This document shows positions 18,564 to 27,104 of a stretch of DNA of 64,000 nt, in pieces (position 1 is the stretch's first letter; each line of letters starts with the position of its first letter). Where the stretch lies: contig NZ_ADVZ01000004.1 of assembly GCF_000178995.1 (NCBI RefSeq), positions 310,001-374,000 of the forward strand. The letters run 5' to 3'. The position numbers and the translations under genes were made by a program. The DNA is from Afipia sp. 1NLS2. GTDB lineage: Bacteria; Pseudomonadota; Alphaproteobacteria; Rhizobiales; Xanthobacteraceae. The notes beneath the pieces are model-generated. The model was not told the origin of the DNA, made no database searches, and worked only from the letters and a program-made list of their open reading frames with translations.

Positions 18564-19358
18564 ATGGATTTAGGAATTAAGGATCGCGTCGCCATCGTCA
18601 CCGGCGGAAGTCGCGGCATCGGCCGGGAAAGTGCCCGCGAGTTTCTGCAGGCCGGGGCCAAGGTAATGATCTGCTCGCGCACCAGGGACGAGCTGGAGAA
18701 AACCCGTGACGAACTCGCCAAGCAGACCGGCGGCGAGATCAAGTGCATTGTTGCGGACACCACGAAGCCTGCCGACATCGCGCGGGTCGTGGATGAAACA
18801 GTCAAGACGTTCGGGACGGTCGATATTCTCGTCAACTGCGCCGGCACGATGTATTCCGGCCGTTTCGAGGAAATGACCGATGAGGGCCTGCAGAAACAGC
18901 TCGACACCAAGCTGTTCGGTTTCATGCGGATGATCCGCACCGTCGCCCCGATCATGCGGAAGAAGAAATGGGGCCGCATCATCAGCATGATCGGCGGGGC
19001 GGGCAAGGAGCCGGATCCGTACATGTTCGGATCGGCTATTACCAACAGCGCGTTGCTCAACATGACGAAGTCGCTTTCCACCGAATTCGGTCCCGACAAC
19101 GTGATGGTGAACGCCGTATGTCCGGGTTGGGTGGCGACCGCGTTATGGCGGCAGCATGCGGACGGCCTGCAGAGAGAGCTTGGCGTCAAAGACGAGGAAG
19201 AAGCGCGGCGTTTGGCCGCGAAGAAAAACGCGCTTGGACGCTTCGGCAAGCCGGAAGAGCTTGCAAGCGCGATTGCGTTTTTGTGCTCGGAGCGTGCAAG
19301 CTACATCACCGGCGTTTCGCTCAACGTCGATGGAGGCCGGTTGAAGGGGCTCTGGTAA
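18564..19358 (+). CDS. SDR family protein with atypical active site (YxxxS)
   Basis: A 264-residue SDR; the start at 18564 (MDLGIKDR) follows AGGAG. The Rossmann motif TGGSRGIG is near residue 13 and NCAG near 91, and Ser141 and Tyr153 fall where the catalytic Ser and Tyr are expected. The position four residues after Tyr153 is Ser157, so the usual catalytic Lys is absent. A subset of SDR proteins has this arrangement and its activity is uncertain. It is followed 63 bases later by an ABC importer operon, which may supply its substrate. Confidence 0.82.
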   Translation: MDLGIKDRVAIVTGGSRGIGRESAREFLQAGAKVMICSRTRDELEKTRDELAKQTGGEIKCIVADTTKPADIARVVDETVKTFGTVDILVNCAGTMYSGRFEEMTDEGLQKQLDTKLFGFMRMIRTVAPIMRKKKWGRIISMIGGAGKEPDPYMFGSAITNSALLNMTKSLSTEFGPDNVMVNAVCPGWVATALWRQHADGLQRELGVKDEEEARRLAAKKNALGRFGKPEELASAIAFLCSERASYITGVSLNVDGGRLKGLW

Positions 19359-19421
19359 GAGGCTTTTGTGGGCGGTCCGTGAGCGGGCCGTCTATCCTGA
19401 TCAAGCGAGGCGAGCGGTGAG

Positions 19422-20192
19422 ATGATCGAACTGCAGGGCATCGGGAAAACGTTCGGCGCCGGCGCAAGCAGGACGCTGGCGGTTGCCGACGTCAACCTAA
19501 AGATCAAGCCGCGTTCGATCGTCGCTCTGATCGGTCCGTCCGGTTGCGGCAAGTCCACGCTCCTCAACATGGTCGCGGGCCTTTACAGGCCGAGTAGCGG
19601 CCAGGTCGTATACGACGGCCGCAGCGTATCCGACGTCAACACCGATGTCGGATATATGACGCAGAAAGACAACCTTCTGCCTTGGCGCAATGTTCTCGAC
19701 AACATTTCGCTACCTCTTGAATTGATCGGCACCGCACGCGAGGCACGGTACGAGCAGGCGAGTGAACTGATCCGCCAAGTCGGCCTCGAAGGCTTCGAGG
19801 ACAAATTCCCCAGCAGTCTTTCGGGCGGCATGCGCAAGCGTGTCTCTCTGGCACGGATGCTGCTGTACCGGCCAAAGACGTTGCTGCTGGATGAGCCTTT
19901 CGCCGCGCTTGATGCGCAGCTCCGGCTCGCGATGCATGATCTTCTTCTCAAGCTGTGGTCGGAACAGCAACAGACCATCATTCTCGTTACGCACGATCTG
20001 GTGGAAGCCGTGACGCTCGCGGATCGCGTCGTGGTATTCACCAAGCGGCCCGCGATGGTGGCGATGGATCAGGCGGTCGATCTGCCGCGCCCACGCGATG
20101 TTCGCGAGGTTCGTTTCACCAAGTCATTTCACGACATCCACAATTCGATCTGGGATCGCCTTCGCGAGGAATATGACGAGGACAAGGTTTGA
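19422..20192 (+). CDS. ABC transporter ATP-binding protein (nitrate/sulfonate/taurine type)
   Basis: A 256-residue ATPase with all motifs: Walker A GPSGCGKST (about 38-46), Q-loop MTQKDNLLPW, signature LSGGMRKR, Walker B LLLDEPFAALD and the H-loop VTHD. It matches SsuB/TauB-like energisers of SBP-dependent importers. Its TGA stop overlaps the TTG start of the permease gene, showing translational coupling. Confidence 0.92.
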   Translation: MIELQGIGKTFGAGASRTLAVADVNLKIKPRSIVALIGPSGCGKSTLLNMVAGLYRPSSGQVVYDGRSVSDVNTDVGYMTQKDNLLPWRNVLDNISLPLELIGTAREARYEQASELIRQVGLEGFEDKFPSSLSGGMRKRVSLARMLLYRPKTLLLDEPFAALDAQLRLAMHDLLLKLWSEQQQTIILVTHDLVEAVTLADRVVVFTKRPAMVAMDQAVDLPRPRDVREVRFTKSFHDIHNSIWDRLREEYDEDKV

Positions 20193-21028
20193 GCGAGCAA
20201 GCCGCACTTGAGAACGTCAGGGTTCAAGCCGGCCCTACTGATGCCGATCAGAGCGACGGACTCGCGGCTGTCAGTACACCGGTGATGGCGGCCTGCCAGA
20301 TTGTCTTCGGCATTGTTTTGCTGGTGATCTGGCAAGCCGCATCCACCTGGCTGATCGATCCGTTCTTCATCAGCAGCCCGACCGAGGTGCTGGCACGGCT
20401 ATGGGCCTGGACTCGCGATGGCAGCATTTTCGTTCATATCTGGGCGACACTGTACGCGACATTTCTCGGCTTCATCATTGGGTCTGTGGCCGGTGTGATC
20501 GGCGGAATCTGGCTCGGCATGTCGCCGTTCGTCAGTCGGTTGCTAAACCCTTATATCTGGGCCTTCAACGCTCTTCCGAAGGTGGCACTGGCGCCGCTCC
20601 TGATCTTGTGGTTCGGCCTTGGCATCCAGTCAAAGGTCGCGCTCGCGGCGGTACTTGTCGTGTTTTTGGTTTTCGTCAACACGTTTTCCGGCGTGCGTGA
20701 GGTCGACCGAGATTTGATCGACGGCGTCCGGCTGATGAAGGCGAACCGCTCGCAAATCCTGATGAAGGTCATTCTGCCCTCAGCGATGTCGTGGATTTTT
20801 GTTGGTTTGAAGTCGGCCCTGCCTTTCGCGCTGATTGGCGTGATCATTGGAGAGATGATCGCTTCCAACAAGGGGCTTGGATACCTCGTTCAACGCGCGG
20901 GCAGCGAGTTTGATACGGCGGGTGCTTTTGCCGCGCTGACGATTATCGCGGTGATCGCTGCTGTTCTCAATGAACTTGTTCAGGCGGCGCAGTCGCGGCT
21001 GGAACGCTGGAAGATCGTAAGTCGATAA
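20189..21028 (+). CDS. ABC transporter permease (SsuC/TauC type)
   Basis: A 279-residue permease of the BPD_transp_1 type, beginning with TTG at 20189 overlapping the ATPase stop. About six hydrophobic segments are visible; the cytoplasmic EAA-like loop is around VDRDLIDGVRLMKANRSQILMKV. A fragment closely related to its central part occurs at 5710-5861, so a second copy of this system once existed upstream. Confidence 0.9.
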   Translation: MSEQAALENVRVQAGPTDADQSDGLAAVSTPVMAACQIVFGIVLLVIWQAASTWLIDPFFISSPTEVLARLWAWTRDGSIFVHIWATLYATFLGFIIGSVAGVIGGIWLGMSPFVSRLLNPYIWAFNALPKVALAPLLILWFGLGIQSKVALAAVLVVFLVFVNTFSGVREVDRDLIDGVRLMKANRSQILMKVILPSAMSWIFVGLKSALPFALIGVIIGEMIASNKGLGYLVQRAGSEFDTAGAFAALTIIAVIAAVLNELVQAAQSRLERWKIVSR

Positions 21029-21071
21029 AACAGAAAGCACCTCAAGGGTGCAAACAGGAGGAGGCGCTAAG

Positions 21072-22058
21072 ATGAGAATTATCAAGTGTGCGGTCCTAGC
21101 CATGTTTGCGGTTATCGGTGCGACATGTGCCAATGCCCAGGAAGCTGTTCGTATCACCAATATCGGGCACGGCTATTATGCAGGCCCGCTTTACGTGGCG
21201 ATGCGCGAGAAGCTGTTCGAGAAGCATGGGTTGAAGGCCAACGTCACCTTCGTTAAGGGTGGTGCGCTCGTGCTGCAGTCGCTGCTCAGCAAGGATGCCG
21301 ATTTCGGCGTGTTGAGTTATGAGCACGTCATTACGGCTGCAGCGCAGGGCAAGGACCTCGTGGAGGTCTTCAATATTACGACGCGGCCGATCAACAATGT
21401 GATCGCCAACAACGATATGCTGAAGTCTGACGCCAAAATGTCATTAAAGGACAAGATTCTGTCCTTGAAAGGCAAACGTGTCGGCACGCCTTCGGCCGGC
21501 GGGTCCGGAGAAAAGATGCTCGGCGTTCTCGCCAAGAAGTATGGATTGAATCTGCCGGGAGACATCCAGCTTGTCTATCTTGGTGCGGATGCCGGCGGCT
21601 ATGTCGGTGCGTTTCAGGCCAAGATGATCGACGCAGCGATGCCGTTCGAACCGGCGGGCGCCATGCTCGAACAGAAGAAGCTCGGCGGTATTCTCGTCAA
21701 CCTGATGAGCGGTGACGTCGAGCAGTTCCGCGATCTGAATTTCATGGGCGTGGCGACAAGCCCCGATCTCATCAAGAGCAATCCGGCACTCGTGAAGAAA
21801 GTGGTGGCTGTGTTCGCCGAGGCCCAGCAGATCCTGCTCGATCCGTCGCGGGGCAAGAAGATCATGGCTCAGGAATTTCCGCAGATGGAGGCTGCTACCA
21901 ATGAGCGGTCTTACGAAATTCTGTCTCAGATCTGGAGCAAGGATGGACGGATGAGCGTTGCTGGCGGCAAAAAGGTCTACGACTTCCTGCAGCCAAATGG
22001 CGACAAGAAGATCGAGTTCGAGAAGACGTTCACCAACGATTTCCTTCCTGCAAAGTAG
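21072..22058 (+). CDS. ABC transporter substrate-binding protein (SsuA/NMT1-like)
   Basis: A 328-residue periplasmic protein. The ATG at 21072 is preceded by a strong AGGAGGAG site and gives a signal peptide ending near ATCANA-QE. The mature start VRITNIGHGYYAGPLYVAMREKLFEKHG is typical of SsuA/TauA/NMT1 solute receptors. It completes the importer with the two genes upstream. The ligand cannot be predicted; family members bind sulfonates, taurine, thiamine precursors and aromatic acids. Confidence 0.88.
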   Translation: MRIIKCAVLAMFAVIGATCANAQEAVRITNIGHGYYAGPLYVAMREKLFEKHGLKANVTFVKGGALVLQSLLSKDADFGVLSYEHVITAAAQGKDLVEVFNITTRPINNVIANNDMLKSDAKMSLKDKILSLKGKRVGTPSAGGSGEKMLGVLAKKYGLNLPGDIQLVYLGADAGGYVGAFQAKMIDAAMPFEPAGAMLEQKKLGGILVNLMSGDVEQFRDLNFMGVATSPDLIKSNPALVKKVVAVFAEAQQILLDPSRGKKIMAQEFPQMEAATNERSYEILSQIWSKDGRMSVAGGKKVYDFLQPNGDKKIEFEKTFTNDFLPAK

Positions 22059-22065
22059 GTCAAAC

Positions 22066-22983
22066 ATGACCGCCGATCCGCACCTCGTCAGCGAAGAGCA
22101 TTGGGCGCAGAAGGGGGATGTGTCGCTGTTCGTGGCGCGCAAGCGGTTGCGCGAGCGCTCTGCGGATCAGAGACAGCGTCTCCCCGTGATTCTGGTGCAT
22201 GGTTCGTCGAATTCGGCGCTGCCGACGTTCGACCTCACCGTGCCCGGACATCCTGACTATTCGCTAATGGACTGGCTGGCGTTGCGCGGATGGGATGTCT
22301 GGGCGATGGACCATGAGGGATATGGCCGTTCCACCGTTACGTCCGGCAATTCGGATATTGCGACCAGTGTCGAAGACCTCAAGGCGATGGGCAACGTGAT
22401 TGCGGCCGAGACAGGTACTACGGCATTCAATTTGTACGGTCTGTCGTCGGGTTCGCTGCGGGTTGCAGCCTTCGCACAGTCCGCGCCCGATCGCGCTGCG
22501 CGGATCGTGCTGGATGCGTTCGTGTGGACGGGCGAGGGCTCGCCGACGCTGGAGAAGCGCAAGGAGGGAGTCGCGCAATTCAGGGCGTCCAACCGGCGCG
22601 CGATCGATCTGGATTATCTTGTTGGAATTTTTCTGCGTGACGGGCCGGGGACAACCCATCCTGCCGTCGCCGAGGCGTGTGCGCTTGCGCAACTCAAGTA
22701 CGACAATTCCGTTCCAACAGGAACCTATCTGGACATGACGACCAAACTGCCGCTGGTCGATCCCGCGAAAATTTCCTCGCCTACCTTCGTCGTGCGCGGT
22801 GAGCACGACAGCCTGGCCACCATGAGCGATCTTCTGGCGTTTTTCGATCGCTTGTCGACAAACGATAAGAGGTTTGCGGTTCTACCGCATCTCGCTCATG
22901 TTGCCACGCTCGGCAAAAATCGCCACGTGCTTTGGAATGCTGTCGACGAATTCTTTCAGGCGGGATTCGTCTCACACCGGTAG
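22066..22983 (+). CDS. Alpha/beta hydrolase
   Basis: A 305-residue alpha/beta-fold hydrolase. The oxyanion segment VILVHGSS is at about residue 43. The nucleophile elbow GLSSG carries the catalytic Ser, the acid is likely in VRGEHDSLA, and the final His is in LPHLAHVA. It starts 7 bases after the solute-binding protein gene, so it probably cleaves an ester or amide brought in by the importer. No signal peptide is visible. Confidence 0.83.
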   Translation: MTADPHLVSEEHWAQKGDVSLFVARKRLRERSADQRQRLPVILVHGSSNSALPTFDLTVPGHPDYSLMDWLALRGWDVWAMDHEGYGRSTVTSGNSDIATSVEDLKAMGNVIAAETGTTAFNLYGLSSGSLRVAAFAQSAPDRAARIVLDAFVWTGEGSPTLEKRKEGVAQFRASNRRAIDLDYLVGIFLRDGPGTTHPAVAEACALAQLKYDNSVPTGTYLDMTTKLPLVDPAKISSPTFVVRGEHDSLATMSDLLAFFDRLSTNDKRFAVLPHLAHVATLGKNRHVLWNAVDEFFQAGFVSHR

Positions 22984-23433
22984 CGCGATCGAATATTTTA
23001 CCTGACTGAGGGCAAAGCTCGATTCGATCGATGCAATTCCATTGAGCCGTGTCAGCTTGGTTTTGAGGAATGTCTCGTACGAGGCCAGATCGGCCGCAAC
23101 CACGCGCAGTAAATAATCGCGGTTTCCGGTCATCAGATAGCACTCGAGCACCTCGCTCCATCCCGAAATCGCCTTGGCGAAGCGATTGAGGTCTTCCTCC
23201 TTCTGGCGCTCAAGCTTGATCGAGATGAAAACGCTCACGTGCAGGCCGAGCGATTTCTGATCGACCATCGCGCCATAGCGCGTGATGATTCCGTTTTCTT
23301 CGAGCAGCTTCACGCGGCGATGGCAAGGCGAAACCGATAGGCCCACGCGCTCGGCGAGATCCTGCATTGTAATCCGACTGTCTGTTTGGAGAATTGAAAG
23401 GATTTTGCGGTCGATCGCATCGAGTTTCGACAT
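22972..23433 (-). CDS. Lrp/AsnC-family transcriptional regulator
   Basis: A 153-residue Lrp protein. The N-terminal helix-turn-helix (about 4-60) has LDAIDRKILSILQTDSRITMQDLAE and LSVSPCHRRVKLLEE; the C-terminal RAM ligand domain follows. It ends overlapping the hydrolase gene by 12 bases and is divergent from the AceE-like gene, with AT-rich palindromes between them. In Pseudomonas putida the Lrp homologue MdeR controls mdeB, an AceE-like 2-oxobutyrate dehydrogenase E1; the arrangement here is similar. Confidence 0.92.
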   Translation of the reverse strand: MSKLDAIDRKILSILQTDSRITMQDLAERVGLSVSPCHRRVKLLEENGIITRYGAMVDQKSLGLHVSVFISIKLERQKEEDLNRFAKAISGWSEVLECYLMTGNRDYLLRVVAADLASYETFLKTKLTRLNGIASIESSFALSQVKYSIALPV

Positions 23434-23443
23434 TGGAATATAT

Positions 23444-23514
23444 CCATAATATTTATGGTCGAAGTGTTATTATATCCCAATATTGTGGGTCTTATTGTAA
23501 TATTTTGAAATATT
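23444..23514. promoter_or_regulatory. AT-rich palindrome set between lrp-like gene and AceE-like gene
   Basis: Three palindromes lie in the divergent spacer: CCATAA-TAT-TTATGG (23444-23458), CCCAATATTGTGGG with one mismatch pair (23476-23489), and AATATTT-TG-AAATATT (23499-23514). Lrp-type regulators bind arrays of AT-rich palindromes, so these are good operator candidates. Binding is inferred, not shown. Confidence 0.5.
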
Positions 23515-23572
23515 TGAAGCCCGCTATGGGATTAGGCTGGGTGCCATGATGTAAAATTATAGGACACAGCAG

Positions 23573-25981
23573 ATGGCAGCCCACGATGATCGACTGGCAG
23601 TTCTCGCCGAGCTTGAGCGACGCGTTCTGTGGCTGGCGTCGTGGACTATTCATCAGGCCAACCATGTCCGCGAGCCTGGCGAGGTGAAGGTCGGGGGCCA
23701 TCAGGCATCGTCGGCCTCGCTCGCGACCATCATGACCGCACTCTATTTCGATGTGTTGCGGCCGCAGGATCGCGTTGCGGTCAAGCCGCACGCTTCGCCG
23801 ATCTTTCATGCCATCCAGTATCTCGCCGGCAACCAGTCGCTGGAGAAGCTGCAGAATTTCCGCGGTTTCAAGGGCGCGCAAAGCTATCCATCGAGGACCA
23901 AGGATACCGACGATGTCGACTTCTCCACAGGCTCTGTCGGTCTTGGGGTGGCGCAGACGTTGTTCTCGTCACTTGTGCAAGATTATGTCCGGGCTCATGG
24001 CTGGATGAAGGATCGCCCCGAGGGGCGGATGGTCGCGCTCGTCGGCGATGCCGAAATGGACGAGGGCAATATCTATGAGGCCCTGATCGAGGGCTGGAAG
24101 CATGGCCTGCGGAATTGCTGGTGGGTTGTCGATTACAACCGCCAGTCGCTCGATGCCGTCATCCGCGAAGGGTTGTGGCAGAAATTTGAACAGATGTTCG
24201 CGAATTTCGGCTGGGATGTCGTCATTCTCAAGCATGGCAATCTGCAGCAGCAGGCGTTTGCGGAGCCTGGTGGCGAAGTGCTGCGCAACTGGATCGACCG
24301 TTGTCCTAATCAGCTTTATTCGGCGTTGACCTTTCAGGGCGGTGCGGCGTGGCGGAAGAAATTGCTCGACGAGATCGGCGATCAGGGGCCTGTCAGTGCC
24401 TTGATAGAGCGCCGCAGCGATGCCGAACTGGCGGCGCTGATGAACAATCTCGGCGGGCACGACATGCCTAGCCTTCTCGACGCGTTCGAGAAGGCATCAT
24501 CGCATGACCGGCCGACATGCTTCATCTGCTATACTATTAAAGGCTTCAGCCTGCCGCTCGCGGGCCACAAGGACAACCATGCAGGATTGATGACGCCTGC
24601 GCAGTTGGCGACTTTCCAGCAAAGCGCGGGCGTCCGCTTCGGCCATGAATGGGACAAATGGGAAGGCGCGACGCTGGATGCGGCGAAACTGGAATCCTTC
24701 GTGCGCGCCGCGCCATTCTTCGCCAAAGGGCGGCGACGGCATTCTGCGCCCAATGTTCCTGTCCCGGACAAGCTTGCGATCCCGGCCAATGCCGGGAAGG
24801 TCGTTTCGACGCAAATGGGCTTCGGCCAGATCCTGAACGAGATCGCGCGCGAGGATAGTGAATTCGCGTCGCATATTGTCACCACGTCGCCTGACGTTAC
24901 CGTTTCGACCAACCTCGGTCCCTGGGTAAACCGTCGCGGCTTGTTTGCGCGTGCTGCGCTTGCCGACACCTTCAAGGCGGAGCGAATTCCATCGACTTAT
25001 AATTGGGAGTTCGGTCCCGTCGGCCAGCATCTCGAACTCGGAATTGCGGAATCGAATTTGATGATTATGCTGTCGGCGCTCGGGCTGTCGCACTTCATTA
25101 ATGGCGTGCGGCTGCTGCCTATAGGCACTGTCTATGATCCTTTCATCTATCGTTCGGCCGACCAATTGAATTATGCCTGTTATCAGGATGCACGCTTCAT
25201 GCTGGTGGCAACGCCGTCGGGGATTGCGCTGGCGCCGGAAGGCGGCGCACACCAGTCCATCGGCACGCCGCTGATCGGCATGGCGCAGGACGGCCTGTGT
25301 GCGTTCGAGCCAGCGTTCATCGACGAACTTGCGGTCATCATGCGGTTCGGCTTCGACTACATGCAGCGCAATGGCGACGGCGATCCGGACGAGAGGACAT
25401 GGCTGCGCGATCAGACCGGCGGCTCGGTCTATCTGCGTCTCTCCACCCGGCCATTGGAGCAGCCTGTGCGGGAGATGACAGACGAGCTCGCGAACGACAT
25501 TATTCGCGGTGCGTACTGGATGCGGCCGCCGACGCCGAATACATCGGTGATGATTGCCTATCAAGGCGTCGTCGCGCCGGAAGCCATCGCAGCGGCAGGC
25601 CTGCTGGCGGAAGACCGCCGTGACGTGGCGATTCTCGCGGTGACGTCCGCAGACCGGCTTAATGCAGGCGCTCAGGCCGCGGAGCGTGCGCGGCAGCGCG
25701 GGAACGCCGGTGCGGCGAGCCACGTCGAGCGCATGCTGTCGAAGCTAGACCGGAATTGCGGCATCGTCACCGTCATCGACGGGCATCCGCTGACGCTATC
25801 ATGGTTGGGCAGCGTGCAGGGGCATCGGGTCAAGGCGCTCGGGGTGGAGCATTTCGGTCAGACCGGGACGATCTCCGACCTCTATCATCACTACGGCATT
25901 GATACGAATGCGATCGTTCATGCGGCGCAAGCTGCATCGAACGGAAGGACGGTGAGGTATCTTCGGGCACTCGCGACGTAA
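23573..25981 (+). CDS. AceE-like 2-oxo acid dehydrogenase E1 (homodimeric type), N-terminally short
   Basis: An 802-residue ThDP enzyme resembling homodimeric pyruvate dehydrogenase E1. Transketolase-like domains are in order: GGHQASSASLATI near 45, the ThDP motif GDAEMDEGN...DYNRQSLD (about 160-195), the middle pyrimidine domain with LGIAESNLMIM, and the C-terminal domain. E. coli-type AceE is near 890 residues; here roughly 75-80 N-terminal residues, the part that contacts E2, are missing. No E2 or E3 gene is nearby. A MdeB-like 2-oxobutyrate dehydrogenase or a stand-alone decarboxylase/transketolase role are both possible. Confidence 0.82.
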   Translation: MAAHDDRLAVLAELERRVLWLASWTIHQANHVREPGEVKVGGHQASSASLATIMTALYFDVLRPQDRVAVKPHASPIFHAIQYLAGNQSLEKLQNFRGFKGAQSYPSRTKDTDDVDFSTGSVGLGVAQTLFSSLVQDYVRAHGWMKDRPEGRMVALVGDAEMDEGNIYEALIEGWKHGLRNCWWVVDYNRQSLDAVIREGLWQKFEQMFANFGWDVVILKHGNLQQQAFAEPGGEVLRNWIDRCPNQLYSALTFQGGAAWRKKLLDEIGDQGPVSALIERRSDAELAALMNNLGGHDMPSLLDAFEKASSHDRPTCFICYTIKGFSLPLAGHKDNHAGLMTPAQLATFQQSAGVRFGHEWDKWEGATLDAAKLESFVRAAPFFAKGRRRHSAPNVPVPDKLAIPANAGKVVSTQMGFGQILNEIAREDSEFASHIVTTSPDVTVSTNLGPWVNRRGLFARAALADTFKAERIPSTYNWEFGPVGQHLELGIAESNLMIMLSALGLSHFINGVRLLPIGTVYDPFIYRSADQLNYACYQDARFMLVATPSGIALAPEGGAHQSIGTPLIGMAQDGLCAFEPAFIDELAVIMRFGFDYMQRNGDGDPDERTWLRDQTGGSVYLRLSTRPLEQPVREMTDELANDIIRGAYWMRPPTPNTSVMIAYQGVVAPEAIAAAGLLAEDRRDVAILAVTSADRLNAGAQAAERARQRGNAGAASHVERMLSKLDRNCGIVTVIDGHPLTLSWLGSVQGHRVKALGVEHFGQTGTISDLYHHYGIDTNAIVHAAQAASNGRTVRYLRALAT

Positions 25982-25995
25982 GGCAAACTTGCCAT

Positions 25996-26451
25996 CATCC
26001 TTACATCTCGCTTGCGGGTTATCCCGAAGCGCAAATCGGCAACATGCCGGGAGATCGTGTTCCGGGATCTCCGACATTGATTGCTTCGGCAGGGATCACA
26101 TTAGGAGAAGCGACCGGGTGGTTTGGTGGATTGCGCTGGCGCTATCTGGGTGAGCGGCCACTGACAGAAGACAATGTATTTCGCTCGCCAGCGACAAGTT
26201 TGTTCAATGGCCGGATGGGTTATCGTTTCGAGAACGGCTGGCGCATCCAGTTAGATGTCCTCAATCTGTTTGATACCAAAGCTGACCAGATCACTTATGC
26301 TTATGGCTCCATGTTGAAGACTGACAACCTGTTCGCGATGTGCAAGCTAGGCGCGCCGCCAGCGGCAGTTTGCAGTAACGGTGCGATGGATCGCGTGCTT
26401 CACCCCGTTGAACCGCTGGCGGTTCGCTTAACGCTAGCGGGGCGATTCTGA
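25996..26451 (+). pseudogene. C-terminal fragment of a TonB-dependent receptor
   Basis: The frame from 25996 (HPYISLAGYPEAQIGN) to the stop at 26451 encodes the last beta-strands of a TonB receptor: RWRYLGERPLTEDN, MGYRFENGW, DVLNLFDTKADQI and the final HPVEPLAVRLTLAGRF ending in Phe. There is no start, plug or N-terminal barrel. It begins 15 bases after the AceE-like stop. It belongs to the same receptor family as the gene starting at 62558, judged by family-typical motifs, so it may be a displaced or degraded paralogue. Confidence 0.75.
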
Positions 26452-26832
26452 AAAGTCGCGATACCGGCGGTGAGGCCATCAATCTCAAATTGCGCTTGAA
26501 CGGTTCGACGCCAGCGCAGTGACTGTGGTGGTGTGGGATGAGAAGAAAAAGGCTTGGCGCAAACTATTCGCACTGAATGCGGTTTTCGTTCTTTGACGGA
26601 AGCCATCGGCACGATGAGCCCGACGGAGAGCTCGTATTCCATATTTTTAGTGCACTAACTGAATTTGGACGAAGCATCATTCGCACGGTCTTACTCGAAG
26701 TGCTTGATCATTACCCAATGAGTCGGTTGCTCGCCGCGGGCGAAAGGAGATAGGCGGCGGAGAGCTCGATCCTTTGAGTATTGCGTGGAATACGGCTGGG
26801 TGCGGTTCATTGTCACTTGCCTCAAGTGCGCT
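26452..26832. other. Intergenic stretch with decayed sequence
   Basis: No intact gene is seen in these 380 bases. Apart from the resolvase relic at 26619-26786, nothing was recognised. The stretch separates the TonB receptor fragment from ChaB and marks the left side of the accessory patch. Confidence 0.6.
26619..26786 (+). pseudogene. Relic of a serine resolvase/invertase
   Basis: From 26619 one frame reads PDGELVFHIFSALTEFGRSIIR, close to the conserved resolvase segment around the end of the catalytic domain. From about 26732, in another frame, RRGRKEIGGGELDPLSIA recalls the GRKGGRP..LDP hinge and start of the DNA-binding tail. Frameshift and missing ends show a decayed recombinase. Confidence 0.5.
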
Positions 26833-27054
26833 TCAGCCGAATTCGCGTGGAACCCAGTTGTCATCGTCCTTGAAATATTTGTGTTTTACCGCCGCCCACG
26901 CGACCCGGTGAGCTGTTTGCTCGCGCTGCCTAAGACTGCCCACTTGGTATTCCTCCCAGGCATTATTGAAGGCAGCCAGGTAAATCTCCTGAGCATGGAA
27001 CGGTAAATGCGCTTGTATGGATGCGGGCAGTTTGTCGACCGATGCATAGGGCAA
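26833..27054 (-). CDS. ChaB family protein
   Basis: A small protein matching the ChaB family (E. coli ChaB is about 76 residues). The core reads DKLPASIQAHLPFHAQEIYLAAFNNAW then AHRVAWAAVKHKYFKDDDNW, the full ChaB pattern. A TTG at 27054 gives a 73-residue product of normal size; an ATG at 27117 would add 21 residues and overlap the nitroreductase gene by 13 bases. ChaB is named after the ChaA cation antiporter but its function is poorly known; in rhizobia it often sits among stress genes. Confidence 0.75.
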   Translation of the reverse strand: MPYASVDKLPASIQAHLPFHAQEIYLAAFNNAWEEYQVGSLRQREQTAHRVAWAAVKHKYFKDDDNWVPREFG

Positions 27055-27104
27055 GGTAGTAGCCCTCCATATATTGATCAGGCGAAGCGCATGGTGGCGT
27101 TTCG

